Source: Escarpia spicata
Lineage: Eukaryota > Annelida > Polychaeta > Sabellida > Siboglinidae
DNA length: 64,000 nucleotides
Direction: 5' to 3'
Assembly (NCBI GenBank): GCA_963995525.1
Contig: OZ023216.1
Coordinates: 40,277,580-40,341,579, forward strand
Below, piece by piece: positions 36,938-50,323 of this stretch (position 1 is the stretch's first letter; the number at the start of each line of letters is the position of its first letter). Below the pieces are notes generated by a model. It saw only the letters and a program-made list of their open reading frames with translations. It searched no databases and had not been told where the DNA came from. Both the position numbers and the translations under genes were made by a program.

Positions 36938-37155
36938 GCGTACACTGCTCAACTTTTGTTGCACGTCGACTGTTTGATCAACTAAAAGCTGATCACTCGT
37001 GCATTCAATAAAACTCCTTGTTGAACCGATTCAACATTCGAAAATTGAATCGCAGCAACAAACGTTGCGCAATGTACGATGGTGTCAGACGAGACGTCGC
37101 CGTTGCTTGTTGATCAAATAGACGACTCGCAACAAAAGTTTAGCAATGTACGCCC
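36936..37155. mobile_element. Small MITE, ~220 bp
   Basis: Ends are inverted copies: AGCGTACACTGCTCAACTTT on the left and, reverse-complemented, GGCGTACATTGCTAAACTTT on the right, both going on with TGTTGC...GTCG...TTTGATCAAC (about 45 bp). No coding content. I cannot settle the target-site duplication. Confidence 0.65.
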
Positions 37156-37384
37156 AGCATTACCAAACAATTCCGCGCACGCAGCATTTACATAGAGGTT
37201 GTGTACATCTAAGAAAAATGCTGCTAATTTATTGTTTGTTATTGCTAATAAATTGGGAATGAATGACATTGTTTGTCGAGTTCACATAATGTGTGTGTTA
37301 ATTGTCCAGTATCACGATAACTGTTTTTGCTCAGTACTGGCAAATATGGTCATATTCGAGTGTGCAACTGTTTACAAGCGTACG

Positions 37385-37673
37385 TTACGACCCATTTTGT
37401 AATATTCGACAATTTTTTTAATAACGACCCATTTTGTAATAAAAACAAGCCCATTTTGTAATAAACCGATGCAATAATGTAACAACATTATGTAATAATA
37501 TTGAAGCCCATTTTTTTAAATTTCAGGTGTGCATATTTTGTAAGAACATGGTGGCCCATTTTGTAATAACAATGACTGACCATCAACTAATGTAAAAAAA
37601 GACTTATTAGAACATATTGACTACAACAGGTACATCCTACATACGCGCGCACGCGCACGCACGCACGCTCGCC

Positions 37674-37707
<34 letters not shown>

Positions 37708-38631
37708 ATGAGGATGATGACGAAGATGAAGAATAATACAATGTTGTTATTATTATTGTTATTGTTATTAAAGTTAATGTTATTATTGATATTATTATTA
37801 TTATTACTGTTATTGTTATTAAAATTAATATTATTTGGTCTTATTATTATTGTTGTTGTTGTCGTTGTTATTGTTATTCTTCTTCTTATTATTATTCTCT
37901 ATTATCTATTATTATTATTATCATTGCTATTATTAGTATTATCATCATCACCATCATCTTTTTCTTTTTTAACAACACCTACATTCTTCAAGATCGCCAT
38001 CTTCATTACCATAATATCATCATCTTCTTCGTCTTCATCACAATGTTCATCATCTTCACCTCCTTCCTCATCATGTTGTCTACATATTTGTAATAATCTT
38101 CACCACCATCTTCAATGTCACCATAAAGATCATAGAAATCTTCATATTCATAAACATTATGCAGCATCATCTACATCAAAATCTGCACATTCATCGTCAT
38201 CATCGTTATCACCACCTTCCTCTTCATAATCTTAATCTTCTTTATAACCTTCATATTCATATGCATCGCCGTCATTTTCTTCATCCTCATATCTTTTTTG
38301 TCATCTTCTTTATCGTCATCATAATCAACATGTTCATTTTCACTATAACAATCCTATTCACCCTAATCCTCGTAATCTTCATCATAACCATCATCGTCGT
38401 GTGAGCGTGCGTGCGTGCGTAAGTGGGCGTGCGTATGTGCGTGTGCGCGTATGTAGGATATACAGTCATTGTTGTTACAAAATGGGATTGCATGTTCTTA
38501 CAAAATGTGCACACTTGAAAATATTACAAAAAGGGCCTCTATGTTATTACATAATGGTATTACATCGTTTTTATTAGAAAAGTGGCCTGTTTTTATTACA
38601 AAATGGGTCGATTATTACAAAATGGGTCGTA
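37385..38631. mobile_element. Foldback element with 11-bp target duplication (Mutator-like)
   Basis: Starts TTACGACCCATTTTGTAATA and ends with its reverse complement. 25 of the first 26 positions match. Inverted similarity continues for about 180 bp as loosely repeated (TTACAAAATGGGC) modules. The flanks ACAAGCGTACG (37374-37384) and ACAAGCGTGCG (38632-38642) agree at 10 of 11 positions. Long TIRs and a 9-11 bp duplication fit Mutator-like elements. The core is only (CA)n, (TTA)n and CTTCATC-type simple repeats, so it is non-autonomous. Confidence 0.72.
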
Positions 38632-38639
38632 ACAAGCGT

Positions 38640-38865
38640 GCGACAACATCGCGAAGCGATGCTTTAGTGCATCGGACTCTCAATCGAGAGAACCCGGGTG
38701 TTGTCGTTTCGAATCTTCTTCATGTTATTTCACTCTACATTGCTCCAGTTCACTCGGTTGTATGCTATTTTATCGATGTTGTGTTAAGATCAAGACTCTT
38801 TATCGATGTATGTGTTAAGATCAAGACTCTTTATCGATGTATGTGTTAAGATCAGACAGTTGTAG
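38640..38865 (+). mobile_element. tRNA-headed SINE with a short tandem tail
   Basis: GTGCATCGGACTCTCAATCG ... AACCCGGG ... TTCGAATC resembles a tRNA anticodon arm and B box (interrupted in the T loop). It is followed by the SINE body shared with 48180-48480 (ATTGCTCCAGTTCACTCGGT). The end is three ~32-bp units (TTATCGATGTATGTGTTAAG). Confidence 0.6.
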
Positions 38866-39027
38866 TTGAGCACGAAACATATTGACCACTGGACACATCA
38901 ACAATATATTTAAGCTTAGCTGGTCAGATTGGTTGGTGGCGGAGGAGAATAACGTTTGAAATCACTATACCATGCCTATTTATTAGCATTTATTGGGACA
39001 AGTGTAAAGGAGTGGCGCTGGCTTCCT

Positions 39028-39190
39028 GTGGCGTGGAGATAATAACAGACATGTTGTAAATTTACTTCTTGTGGTGAGGAGATAATAATAGACATGTTGT
39101 AAATGTACTTCTTGTGGCGATGAAATAATAACAGACATGTTGTAAATGTATTTCTTGTGGCGAGGAGATAATAATAGACATGTTGTAAAT
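39028..39190. repeat. ~44-bp tandem repeat, four units
   Basis: Units read GGAGATAATAACAGACATGT then TGTAAATTTACTTCTTGTGG, with a few substitutions between copies. Non-coding. Confidence 0.9.
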
Positions 39191-39604
39191 TTACTTGATA
39201 AATGGGTACCTGTATTATGTTGCGAAATTATGAAATGGTGTTTTGAATGTACCTTTTTGATTTAACATAATTATGTTGTATAAAGATACCTCCATTTATT
39301 GACATATCTTCAGTAATTTTTTAGTTATTGCTAAAAGTGAAGCAAACTGTGAAGACAAGTGAAGAAAATGTCGTTTTGAAATAAACGCATTTAAAATTCG
39401 GGCTACTTGAAAAATATATGCCTATGTGACATGACCTAGATAAATGCATATTTTGGCTCGCGGACAGAATAGGCCAGAGCCACCTAATACACGGTGCGCT
39501 ATGCTAGGTCACAAATGTGTTTGACACAGCGAGCAGATCAAACCTTTGTTAATCCGGTCGACATCCATGGCTGTTCTTGCAACTTAGCAAAGCTCATTCC
39601 GAAA

Positions 39605-40250
<646 letters not shown>

Positions 40251-40544
40251 GCGTGACACTGATGTCATTGAATACGAATTGTGAGAACCGAAGTAATCTA
40301 TAATATGGCGCTAATATTACTTTTGGCAGCATGGCAGACGAGTTGTCTACCTATTGTCAACAGCAGTGTGTACACAATAATTTATAGAACTATATTGCGG
40401 ACTGTGTTGCTTTACTCCTTCAGCACGGTTCATTTGTTTATCTAGTAGCAGAAACACCATCTAATATAAAGACTACCACCGACATATGATATAACCTGTC
40501 GTGACATATTCTAAACACGAAATTGGGTGTACATATTACGAGTA

Positions 40545-41988
40545 AATAATAATTATACTAATTAAAATTGATATAGCGCCGAAATCTATTGAAAATAAAA
40601 TAGGGCGCTTTACATAAAACTGCAAAAATGTATGAAACCATTAAATTTAATAGATATAAAAAGTATAAAGGATTGATTTAACCATCATACATAAAACAAG
40701 TATACACGTAAAATTATACTTATTGTGCACTATTATATAAACACACGAATAAAATATTACAAATAGAAGCCTATACATGCATACATCAGATCATAAAAAT
40801 AGAAATCAATGAAATTGGAGCTGTCGAGTTAAGTGAATGCTAGTTAAAAATATATGTTTTAGATGTTTCTTGAATGTTTTGACACTCTTAAGAGATTTAA
40901 CGTTCTCACGAAGCTCGTTCCATAGTATGGATTTGTGCCAACTAAAACAACGTTCGCCATAATTTACAGACCGTAGAACAGGTACAACGAGGAGTGATTT
41001 TTCTGTGGATCGCAATCTGTTAGGTGGCTGGTGCTTCGTTACAATGTCACTCGTGTACGCCGGTGCCGATCCAATGAGTACTTTATAGGTGTAGGTGTAA
41101 GTGTAGGCGGAGCCGATATTTCGCAGAAACCCCGTGCAGGTCGCGTAACTCAGGCGTTATATGTTCCCTCTTGCGTGTCTTTGTGATCAGGCGGACAGGG
41201 CAGTTCTGTACTCGCTGCAACCGGTCAGATCAAGACCTGCGGCAATTCTGGCAGCAGCACATTAAGGTAGTCCAGGCGCGACGTTACTAAAGCGTGAACA
41301 AGGGCATTACAGGCGTCGTTAGTGATATACTGCTTGACTAACTTGATGGTAATGGCTATGTCGTATAACATTTTGGATTTATACTCAGCATAAAAACACT
41401 GATACACTCTACCAATATCAACCAGAACACTTTTATAAGTACAACTGTACGACAACACTTTTATAAGTACAACTGTACGACAACACTTTTATAAGTACAA
41501 CTGTACGACAACACTTTTATAAGTACTACTGTACGACAACACTTTTATAAGTACAACTGTACGACAACACTTTTATAAGTACAACTGTACGACAACACTT
41601 TTATAAGTACTACTGTACGACAACACTTTTATAAGTACAACTGTACGACAACACTTTTATAAGTACAACTGTACGACAACACTTTTATAAGTACTACTGT
41701 ACGACAACACTTTTATAAGTACAACTGTACGACAACACTTTAATAAGTACAACAACCTCGCCACCGAAGTGTGCTTTACGAACGGAAATACTAAGGTTAG
41801 TAGAGTTCCTGCCCAGTGGACTCGGCTATGTCTGTCTTTTAGTATGATCAAATATATCAGCATGGACGGAATTATTACTTACCCACGGACGCGTTGTTTT
41901 CAAATTAACTGCTAATGGGAATCGACCGTTTTATACAATTTAAGATAAATTGTGCTGATTGAAACAGTTTGAACGGATTATACAGTAC

Positions 41989-42074
<86 letters not shown>

Positions 42075-43210
42075 CGCGACGTTACTAAAGCGTAAACAAG
42101 GGCATTACAGGCGTCGTTGGTGATATACTGCTTGACTCTGTCAATAATTCTGATATGGTAGAAAGTAGAAACAGGATTTTACCTGTTTCTCTATGGGCAA
42201 GCCGCTGTCCATTATTACACCAAGATTTCTAACGGATTGCACGGCCTTTAAAACTTTGTCGCCGATCATGACGGATAGGTAGTTCATCTGACGAATTCGA
42301 TGTTTCATTAACACATAATCAGTTCTTTTTTGTCATGGTTGAGCTTTAGTCCGTTTCTATTTATCCACCCACCAACATCCGCCACACATGCTTCATTGGG
42401 GTAGCACTGACGTAGCCAATGATTCGGTTATGTTAGCCGTAATCAACGGCATGAACTGATCAAGACATTGTCTCAGGAGCCCGGTAGAAATTGAATCTGA
42501 TTCGCATGTTGTGTTAGACGCAATTGTAATAATTCGCTTCACCTCGTCGTGGGTAGCCGGTGAAAACTGTTCGAGCAGGTTTCCCTCGAACATGATGTCC
42601 TCGTCCAACGCATGCTTGCAGGTGTTGCTCGGGCTGCCGATTCTGGTTGTACCTCAGTATGTACAAGTTTTTCATGTAGATGTCATTGAATGTATTCGTT
42701 TAGCATGTCTCATGTCGTCTGAATACCATTCTGAATTCTACTTTCTAAATTGTACAGCCATATAATTACCAAAAGGTTACCTATAGTATCGCACATTCAG
42801 AAACTGTGGACATGCCAAGCAAAAAGGGACAATTATCCCGGGTGATAACCACGTCCAAAGCATGCCCATTCTTGTGCGTGGCTCCCACTGTGTTGGACCA
42901 ATCCGTGAGTATCCAATGTACTCGTGAATCGTAGCGCATCTCCGTCGTTCACAGCGTCTAGGTGGAAGTTGAGGTAACCCGTTATAACTACTTCGTCTGA
43001 TACGACAACAAATCGGTCTAATATAAATTCCGTTCATGGGAAAATACATTGTTCTTAAATCCGTACCGTCTAAAGGGAGGCGGACGATAAATAATGAACA
43101 ATCTCAAATTAACACCTTCGGAAATGACCGCGAAGTCCATGTGCTCGAAGTGAGCGTAATGTTCATTATTTTATCTCGCAACATTTGAAGGTGTGTTGAC
43201 AAGTATTAAA
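40545..43210 (-). mobile_element. L2-like LINE, decayed and split
   Basis: Minus strand from the right: endonuclease remnants (FEHMDFAVISEGVNLRLF, IIYRPPPF, ITGYLNFHLDAVNDGDALRF). Then come RT fragments LLEQFSPATHDEVKRIITIA and DSISTGLLRQCLDQFMPLI. The RT core with YADD is absent, since the next fragment is already VADVGGWINRNGLKLNHDKK. The C-terminal part (HALVTSRLDYLNVLLPELPQ ... TFKKHLKHIFL) lies beyond a 735-bp insert. The 3' end carries an AAGCGCC...GGCGCTATAT hairpin of L2 type. Dead element. Confidence 0.82.
41340..42074. mobile_element. Satellite-bearing element, copy B, inserted in the L2-like LINE with a 63-bp flanking duplication
   Basis: Same left segment as 39605, then about 11.6 tandem 28-bp units (41428-41753), about 240 bp of unique sequence, and (TG)n(CG)n at 41994-42078. 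The LINE sequence 41277-41339 is repeated at 42075-42137 with two differences, so the insert sits between direct copies of its target. Confidence 0.7.
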
Positions 43211-43780
43211 TTGTCCATGTTAATAGCAATGTTTTTGTGTCGATTTATGCTTGTCCTGGAACTACCAGTGTGTAATCAATGGTAATTATGTGTTGTTGTT
43301 TCTGCTGCTGCCGCGATCTTTGTTGTTGTTGTCGCTGCTGCTGTTGCTGCTGTTACTGCAGCTGCTAAATATTCACGCACATTCGTTCGCAACTCCACAT
43401 TATTGAGTTCTTCAAGGTTTGTCCACTGAATCTCTGTTGCTTTGTAGTACTAAAAATCGTCAAGCGTAGCTAGTACACGAGCAGAGCTGTGATAGTTGTC
43501 ACCGGAGATTTTATTTCAGATATCACAACATTGCATCCAGTCCAAGCTGGAAATCGTTGGTCCGCCATTGAGACAAACGTAAAACAAGCCATCCACGGTA
43601 TACACAGAAGCCTTTGAAGATACAGTAGCTCAATCGTGTATCACCTTGGCACATCATACTGTATTGCCATCAGTATGGGAGGCGCTAACTGTGCACATTC
43701 ACGCGCCCCACTTGGTGGAGATCTACATCTCCTTTAATAGAATGGTTTGTGTTAGGTTTGATTTCTGGAGGAGGTAACGT
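43211..43780. other. Nothing recognised beyond a small (CTG/TTG)n tract
   Basis: Trinucleotide-rich stretch at about 43295-43365. No supported gene. Confidence 0.4.
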
Positions 43781-43835
43781 CTCAGACCTATGATCACACC
43801 CGAATATTATATACATACGTACATATGTATATGGA

Positions 43836-44062
43836 TACACACACGCACACACGCACACACACGCACACACGCACGCGAGCACACACCCGCGAGCACACAC
43901 GCACACACGCACACGCACGCACGAACGTACAAGAGCATACGCGTGCGCACACACACACATGCACACGCACGTGCACGCATACACGCTTACGCACACACGC
44001 ACATACGCAAACATCCACACACGCACGCATTCACACACGCACACACTCACGCACTCACAACC
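43836..44062. repeat. Degenerate (AC/GC)n tract
   Basis: ACACGCAC-type sequence of about 225 bp. His/Thr and Cys/Val frames through it are artefacts. Confidence 0.92.
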
Positions 44063-44684
44063 TCATCCTTCATCATCACACAATCTCCTAATCGGAAAAA
44101 GTGATGCACAAATCAGCTATCACCGATCACGTGACTCAACAAAGTCACACATTAGACTGGTGGGTGGGGGCCCAATTTTTGGGTAGGGAGTCGGATTGGA
44201 GAACAAAAGACATGAAAGAATATATCTGGATAAGAACAAACAAAGGTCGGCATGAATCGTGATGAAGGCCGGTACCGACTTTCACACATCTATATGCATA
44301 CCATGACGATCTATTGAAGAGTCGCGTAGAGCTACCGCGGCCGCGGCGGCACACACAAGCGTGACTATACGTCTGCCGAAGGACTATCGTGTTGCCGTCA
44401 AGCGATAATCGTCTGAAGACGAATGCTGAGAGTGGTCAAAACGTCAAGGAAAAAAGATCAACTGACCGTGAAACAAGAAAGGGTAGTGTTTTCAAAAATA
44501 CTATAAGGTTTTAAAACATTGACAAATTGTAATATTTAAATGTCGAGATATGGTAGAATTATGACATTATTAATTTCGAAGTTGACCGTGACTTTTAAAA
44601 TCGGGCAGCTCTCTTCTCAAAATGTATGTATTGTCCTAAGGTATAACTACGGCAAATTTCTTTTGGGGTAATTGTGGAAATTAT

Positions 44685-44748
44685 ATGTATATATATATGT
44701 ATGTATATATATATATATATATTATATATATGCACACACACTCACACA

Positions 44749-44806
<58 letters not shown>

Positions 44807-44812
44807 TATGTA
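44685..44812. repeat. (TA)n microsatellite
   Basis: TA and TATG tracts with a short CACACACTCACACAC break. Confidence 0.92.
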
Positions 44813-45009
44813 CTTGATCATGCGGCGGCAAGTTAATAAATTATGCAATGGAAAGAAGTGTTTTCAAATAATACAAACAGCCTTTCAAAATAAAAATAAA
44901 CTAGCATTTAAGTGTTGAAATATAGGCATACATGAAATTATAACTTTATTAATATTTTTCCTTGATTTGACCTTCACTTTGACCTTTGAGATCTGGCATG
45001 ACCCCAAAG

Positions 45010-45510
45010 TACAAAAAACTAAGCCATATTGGATGTTTTTGTCCATCGAGTCAGAATATCTCTAAAATTTGGATTTACGCCGCTCCACTATATGAAGAAA
45101 TCATGGCGTGCATGGCCTCGGAGGATATTGTGTCATTGTGACGTTCGACGTAAATTTCAATTAATGTGCAGCTGTTGGCATTTCCATCGAGATACTGTCC
45201 TTCCTCTCACCCCGATGTAAATGATCACATAGACGCGTCTACATTGCGCTATTAATTGCGAGAACTGGTAATAGTCTAGTCGGAAGATAGGGTCCCCATG
45301 CACCCTCATAATATTATATTCTTCAAACTTACTTGTGTTGTAATCCTCAAGGTGTCTAGTAAACGCTTTTGTATGTTCCCATTCTTGGATTTCCAACGAA
45401 AATCGATCAGCGGCATAATGTTTGAACTAGACATCATACAGAGACAACTGACCCCATCTACAGAGTAATGTTGGCATGACGAATCAATTGACAGGGTTAT
45501 TTTCATGATT
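45010..45510 (-). repeat. Dispersed repeat, inverted relative to 54630-55010
   Basis: Minus-strand sequence (CTCTGTATGATGTCTAGTTC, CCGCTGATCGATTTTCGTTG, then the ATGAGG-TGCATGGGGACC region) matches 54700-54960 on the plus strand. Family unknown, non-coding. Confidence 0.65.
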
Positions 45511-45811
45511 TAAGCAATTTGGATTCAATAAAACTCGAAAAATATGAAACAATCAGCATCATTTACACTCAAAATATTGCATGGGGATCCTTTTTCCTGC
45601 TCTACTGGTAGGAGAAATAATAACGTGCTATATTTCATAATTTCTTGGCATGTCGCAAACAATGACATTTGTAAACATATATATATATATGGGTGCATGT
45701 GTATGCGTGTGTGTGTGTGTGCGGCTCGGCGAGGAGGTGTAAACGGCAAGGTCACAGGCACGCGCTTCGGACTGGATGATTAGGCAAGTGGAAACTATGG
45801 AATCCTGGTGA

Positions 45812-45902
45812 TCGTAATAATGAACTAACATTCGTAACTGCTGATGGTGATAATGAATCAACAATCGTAACTGGTGATGGCGATAATGAACTAACAATCA
45901 TA
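45812..45902. repeat. ~39-bp tandem repeat, about 2.5 units
   Basis: Units contain GATAATGAACTAACAATC and CGTAACTGGTGATGG. Non-coding. Confidence 0.8.
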
Positions 45903-46144
45903 GCATAGTGCATAGTGTGATGGTGGATAATCATGCCAAAGAAACGCAAGCGTGATATTGGTGATGGGTCAGAAGAACCTCCTTTAAGTTGTGTTTTACA
46001 TGTGAGTGGCATTCAGCATATACATTTCACACCGTTCAGTAAAGTCAAGGGGTCTGCCTCTGACAAGCTGGCTCAGATACATAGTATTCGCGTCAGACGA
46101 CTCCTTGAACCTTCTGATTCAACCTAGCGCATGGAGGATGTCTG

Positions 46145-47835
46145 TAATCGCATTCCGGAGGCGTCTTTCCGATTCACTTGAAAAGCTAACAGGCGCGTTT
46201 AAGCCACGCCCAGCGCGCTCGTGATTGGTCGTTAGGGCAAGGAGCGTTTGACACATGTGTCACGGGCGTTTCATTTTTTTTTCGCGAGGAGACGTCAGGG
46301 CTTGTTGTATGTTAGCAAGGGGCTATACGTACACAGATTAATTTTACGAACAGGTATGCAGGGCCCTACGTATACGTACGTTTATCCAGATTATATTATT
46401 TAGCGTTCAATTTAGACTGATACTGATTAAGACAGTCGCGAAATTCATTAATCTTAACACACTGTAAACACGAAACAAATAGACCTGTGCAGTGTGGAAC
46501 AGCAATTATATTTGCATTTATATAATAAAATTCTAGAACATGCACAAAACTAATAACTAATTAATTTGACTTTAATCGAGCTAGCATATCAGGGAAGACT
46601 ATTCTCAATACAGTAATGTATTCACGGTCTTCAAGCTTTATTATGAATATTTGCGATGGGATGGGTGTAAAATTATTAGAATGTTGTTCACTTGGAAGAA
46701 GGATATATGTGGAAATATTTATAAATGCTAGCCAACTAATGTGTTGTAAGTTGTATTCAGCACCAATAATCTACAAACTGCCAAAACACATATGTGGTGC
46801 TAAAATGATTGAGATTTGTTTAAACTTAATTAAACTTAAAATTTTAGCAAAAAAATAATAAACATGTTCTTGTAGATGTATAACATAACGTATACTGAAT
46901 ACAGTCCTGCAAGAATTATGATATAGTGGCAATAGGAGCAAAATGATATAATCCGTGTGGCAGTCGCACAACATTACTGAGACTCTTTCACTTTACGAAC
47001 TGAGCAAAGTGCAGCCCAATTATCATGTGATATTTACATATTGAATTATAGCTAAGTATGCATGTGTACATTTTTGAATGTCTGCATACGGATGTAAGCA
47101 AAAGCACAGTGGAGTCGAGCTCAACAGTAAACACGCGAAACTGGTACGTGAGTGAACGAATATATCATAATTCTTGCAGGATTATATTCTGTATACATTA
47201 TGTTATATGAGAAAACAATAATAATTTGTTTGTACAAATATCTTTAAAAAAATTTTTTAGCACCAAATATGTGTTTTGACAGTTTATAGATTATTTATGC
47301 TGAATATAACTTACAACACATTAGTTGGCTAGCATTTATAAATATTTCCACATATATATCCTTCTTCCAAATGATCAACATTCTAATAATTTTACACCCA
47401 TCCCATCACAAATATTAATTGTAAAACTTGAAGACCGCGTTTACATTGTTATATTGAGAATAATATGCTAGCTCAATTAAAGTCAAATTAATTAGTTATT
47501 AGTTTTGTGCATGTTCTGGAATTGTATTATATAATAGCAAAGGCACATTGCACGTATTTGCTTCGTGTTTACAATGTGTTAAGATAACAGTATGACAACA
47601 TTTACAATTAACGGATTTCGCGACTGTCCTAATCAGTATCAGTCTAAATTGAACGCTAAATAATATAATCTGGATGAACGTACGTATACGTAGTAGGGCC
47701 CTGCCTACCTGTTCGTAAAATTAGTCTGTGTACGTATAGCCCCTTGCTAACATATAACAAGCCCTGACGACTCCCCGCGAAAAACAAAATGAAACGCGCG
47801 TGACACGTGTGTCAAACGCTCCTTGCCGCAATCGC
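46145..47835. mobile_element. Long-TIR foldback element A
   Basis: The left arm (about 46150-46920) and right arm (about 47160-47830) are inverted copies over more than 600 bp. Shared blocks include GTTTGACACATGTGTCACG, TAGCAAGGGGCTATACGTAC, GCTAGCCAACTAATGTGTTG and CATGCACAAAACTAATAACT. The ~240-bp loop contains AATGTCTGCATACGGATGTA. No transposase is visible, and short frames have no motif. It is directly followed by a second member. Confidence 0.78.
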
Positions 47836-48174
47836 AAAGCCGGAGGCGTCTCTGCGATTCACTTATGAAAAGATGACAGGCGCTTTTAAGCCACGCCCAG
47901 TGCAGTCGTGATTGGTCGCTACGACAAGGAGGGTTTGACACATGTGTCAGGTGCGTTTCAGTTTGTTTTTCGTAGGGATACGTCAGGGCTTCTCATGTGT
48001 TAGCAAGGGGCAATACACAGACACAGCCTAATTTTACGAACAGATAGGCAGGGCTCCACTGGGCTTTTGCTTACATCCGTATGCCCATACAGACATTTGG
48101 AATTGTACACATGCATAGTTAGCTATAGTGAAATATGTAAATATCATGTAAAAGATAAGTTCTTATAGAGCGCA

Positions 48175-48482
48175 GTAAACAGTCCTCAGGACTGTTTAAA
48201 TCGCTTTACACTTTACTCCCTGGCAGACCTGTTCAATCGAACACCATCTCGACTTCTCCGGGAAGCATTCAGCCACGCTGCAATTAATGCGCGAAGACTA
48301 TTCGTACACAAATATCCACCACTGTCCGTAGCCAGGAACTCATTCATACAGCTGAGTGAACTGAAGCAATGCAGAGTAAACGAACTTGCCCAAGGTTCGA
48401 CACCGCCGCACATGATTCGAACCCGCGTTCTCTCAGTCGAGAGTCCGGAGGTCTTATCGATGTGCTACTGCGCTCTGCGTAA
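48175..48482 (-). mobile_element. tRNA-headed SINE
   Basis: On the minus strand it starts GCGCAGTAGCACATCGATAA and continues CCGGACTCTCGACTGAGAGA. A B-box-like GGTTCGAATCATG follows, then the body CCTTGGGCAAGTTCGTTTAC ... and a GGACTGTTTACTGCGCTCTA end. The best preserved of four related copies here. Not a functional tRNA. Confidence 0.7.
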
Positions 48483-48484
48483 TA

Positions 48485-49105
48485 ATAATAATAATTTTAT
48501 TTTGTTAAGCGTCACATCCAATGTTGTTCACACCGCTTTACAACAGTATACAAATGTATGTTAAAAATAATGCAATAAAACAATAGTTCTTATATCATAG
48601 ATAAAATGAACTAATAATAATAGTAATTAAGACAATAAATATATTAGAAGTAGTAGACGAATGGGGTAGAAAATATCATAACATTTAAGTAGTTAAGATC
48701 ATATTATTATTACTTTAATAATAAATAAACAAAAATTAATCTAAACAGCAATAAATTAGGCTAAAATGTATAGGAAAATAAATAGGTAAATAAATAAACG
48801 TTAAACATCAGTCAGTTATGATAAAACATTGTTGGTAATCGTCCTAGTTACATATACGCTGCAGTGAACAGGTGAGTCTTCAACATGGATTTAAATGATT
48901 CCAGTAATGTTTTGCTGTTGCCGCTCCGTGAGAAAATGTACAGCCACCGGCTCTTCTGCGAGTTCTCGGGACCACTACAGCGTTAGAGTCAGCAGACCGA
49001 AGACGTCTGGCTGGCATGTAGACAGCACGAGTTTCTGCATGTAGACAGGAGAGAGGTCTTTGTGCAGCGCCTTGTACGTTAGCACAATAGGAAGCTTACA
49101 CATTC
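48485..49105 (-). mobile_element. LINE 3' fragment
   Basis: Minus-strand frames read IVLTYKALHKDLSPVYMQKL ... and then SGNSKTLLESFKSMLKTHLF TAAYM in pieces, the usual C-terminus of L2/CR1-like ORF2. The tail is (ATT)n at 48481-48496. Confidence 0.7.
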
Positions 49106-50323
49106 CTATGACAATAAAAGCAAACTTATTTTATTCGTGTGACAGTCACACAAAATATAACGTACACTATGCACACTAATTGAGATGTATATAGTCTTTT
49201 ATACAGCTGGTTTGATACTAGTAATGAAACGATGATACTGTAGGCACTGTTACTTATACACTACCCATGTATACAATCCAGATACACCACATTAATTCAT
49301 GTACATTTAAAGCATACCATGCTATTTTGTTTTCAAATATTTTAAATTCTAGTAATTATATAATGCATGTGCACTGTGAAAATATAATATGATTGGGGTA
49401 AGTTTAATACACGCTGTACACACGTTCTCAAATGTTTTATTAAAAAACAATTGGATTGCTTTATGAACCATTACTGAGACTCTTTCCCTTTACGAACTGA
49501 GCAAAATGCAGCCCAATTATCATATGCTATTTACATATTTAGTTATAGCTAAGTATGCATGTATACGTTTCTGAATGTCTGCATGGGCATACAGATGTAA
49601 GCAAAAGCCCAGCGGAGTCGAGCTGAGCAGTAAACATACCAAATGGGTACGTGAGTGAACGAATATATCATAATATTCTTGCAGGATTATATTCAGTATA
49701 CTTTATGTTATACATCTACAAGAACACATTTATTATGTTTTGCAAAATATCTTTAACTTTAAACAAATCTAAATTATTTTAGCACCAAATATGTGATTTG
49801 GAAATATGTAGATTATTTGTGCTGACTACAACTTATAACACATTAGTTGGCTAGCATTTATACATATTTCCACATATATCCTTCTTCCAAATGAACAACA
49901 TTCTATTAGTTTTACACTTATCCAATCGCAAATATTCTTTGTAAAACTTGAAGATCGCGATTACATTATTATATTGAGAATAATATGCTAGCTCGATTAA
50001 AGTCAAATTAATTAGTTATTGGTTTTGTGCAAGTTCTAGAATTGTTTTTATAAATGCAAACGTAATTGCTGTTCTACATTTGACCTATTTGCTTCGTGTT
50101 TACAATGTGTTAAGATAACAGTATGGCAACATTTACAATTTACGGATTTCGCAACTGTCCAAATCGTGGCTTAAAAGCGCCTGTTAGCTTTTCATAAATG
50201 AATCACAAAGACGCATTCCGGAGAGTCTTGCTGGTGTAGATTTAAAAGCAATTGACTATCGTCGAGGCTGCTAACAAAACTTTTCTAAAAACCAGAATCG
50301 TTTGAAGTGTAGCGTAGCATTTA

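Larger units (their letters stand above)
47836..50217. mobile_element. Long-TIR foldback element B, interrupted by a SINE and a LINE fragment
   Basis: The left end (CCGGAGGCGTCTCTGCGATT... AAGCCACGCCC) repeats the start of element A. The right part (49465-50217) matches A's loop and right arm and ends in an inverted GGCTTAAAAGCGCCTGTTAG...GACGCATTCCGG. The middle (48160-49130) holds foreign SINE and LINE sequence, so this copy was hit by later insertions. Confidence 0.72.

Noticed and set aside
37708..38514. Leu/Ile- and Ser-rich frames
   Set aside because: They run through the simple-repeat core of the foldback element.
38640..38710. Functional tRNA gene
   Set aside because: The B box is interrupted and no acceptor stem closes. 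The sequence continues into a SINE body found at three other places. The heads at 48412-48480 and 61540-61605 are rejected for the same reason.
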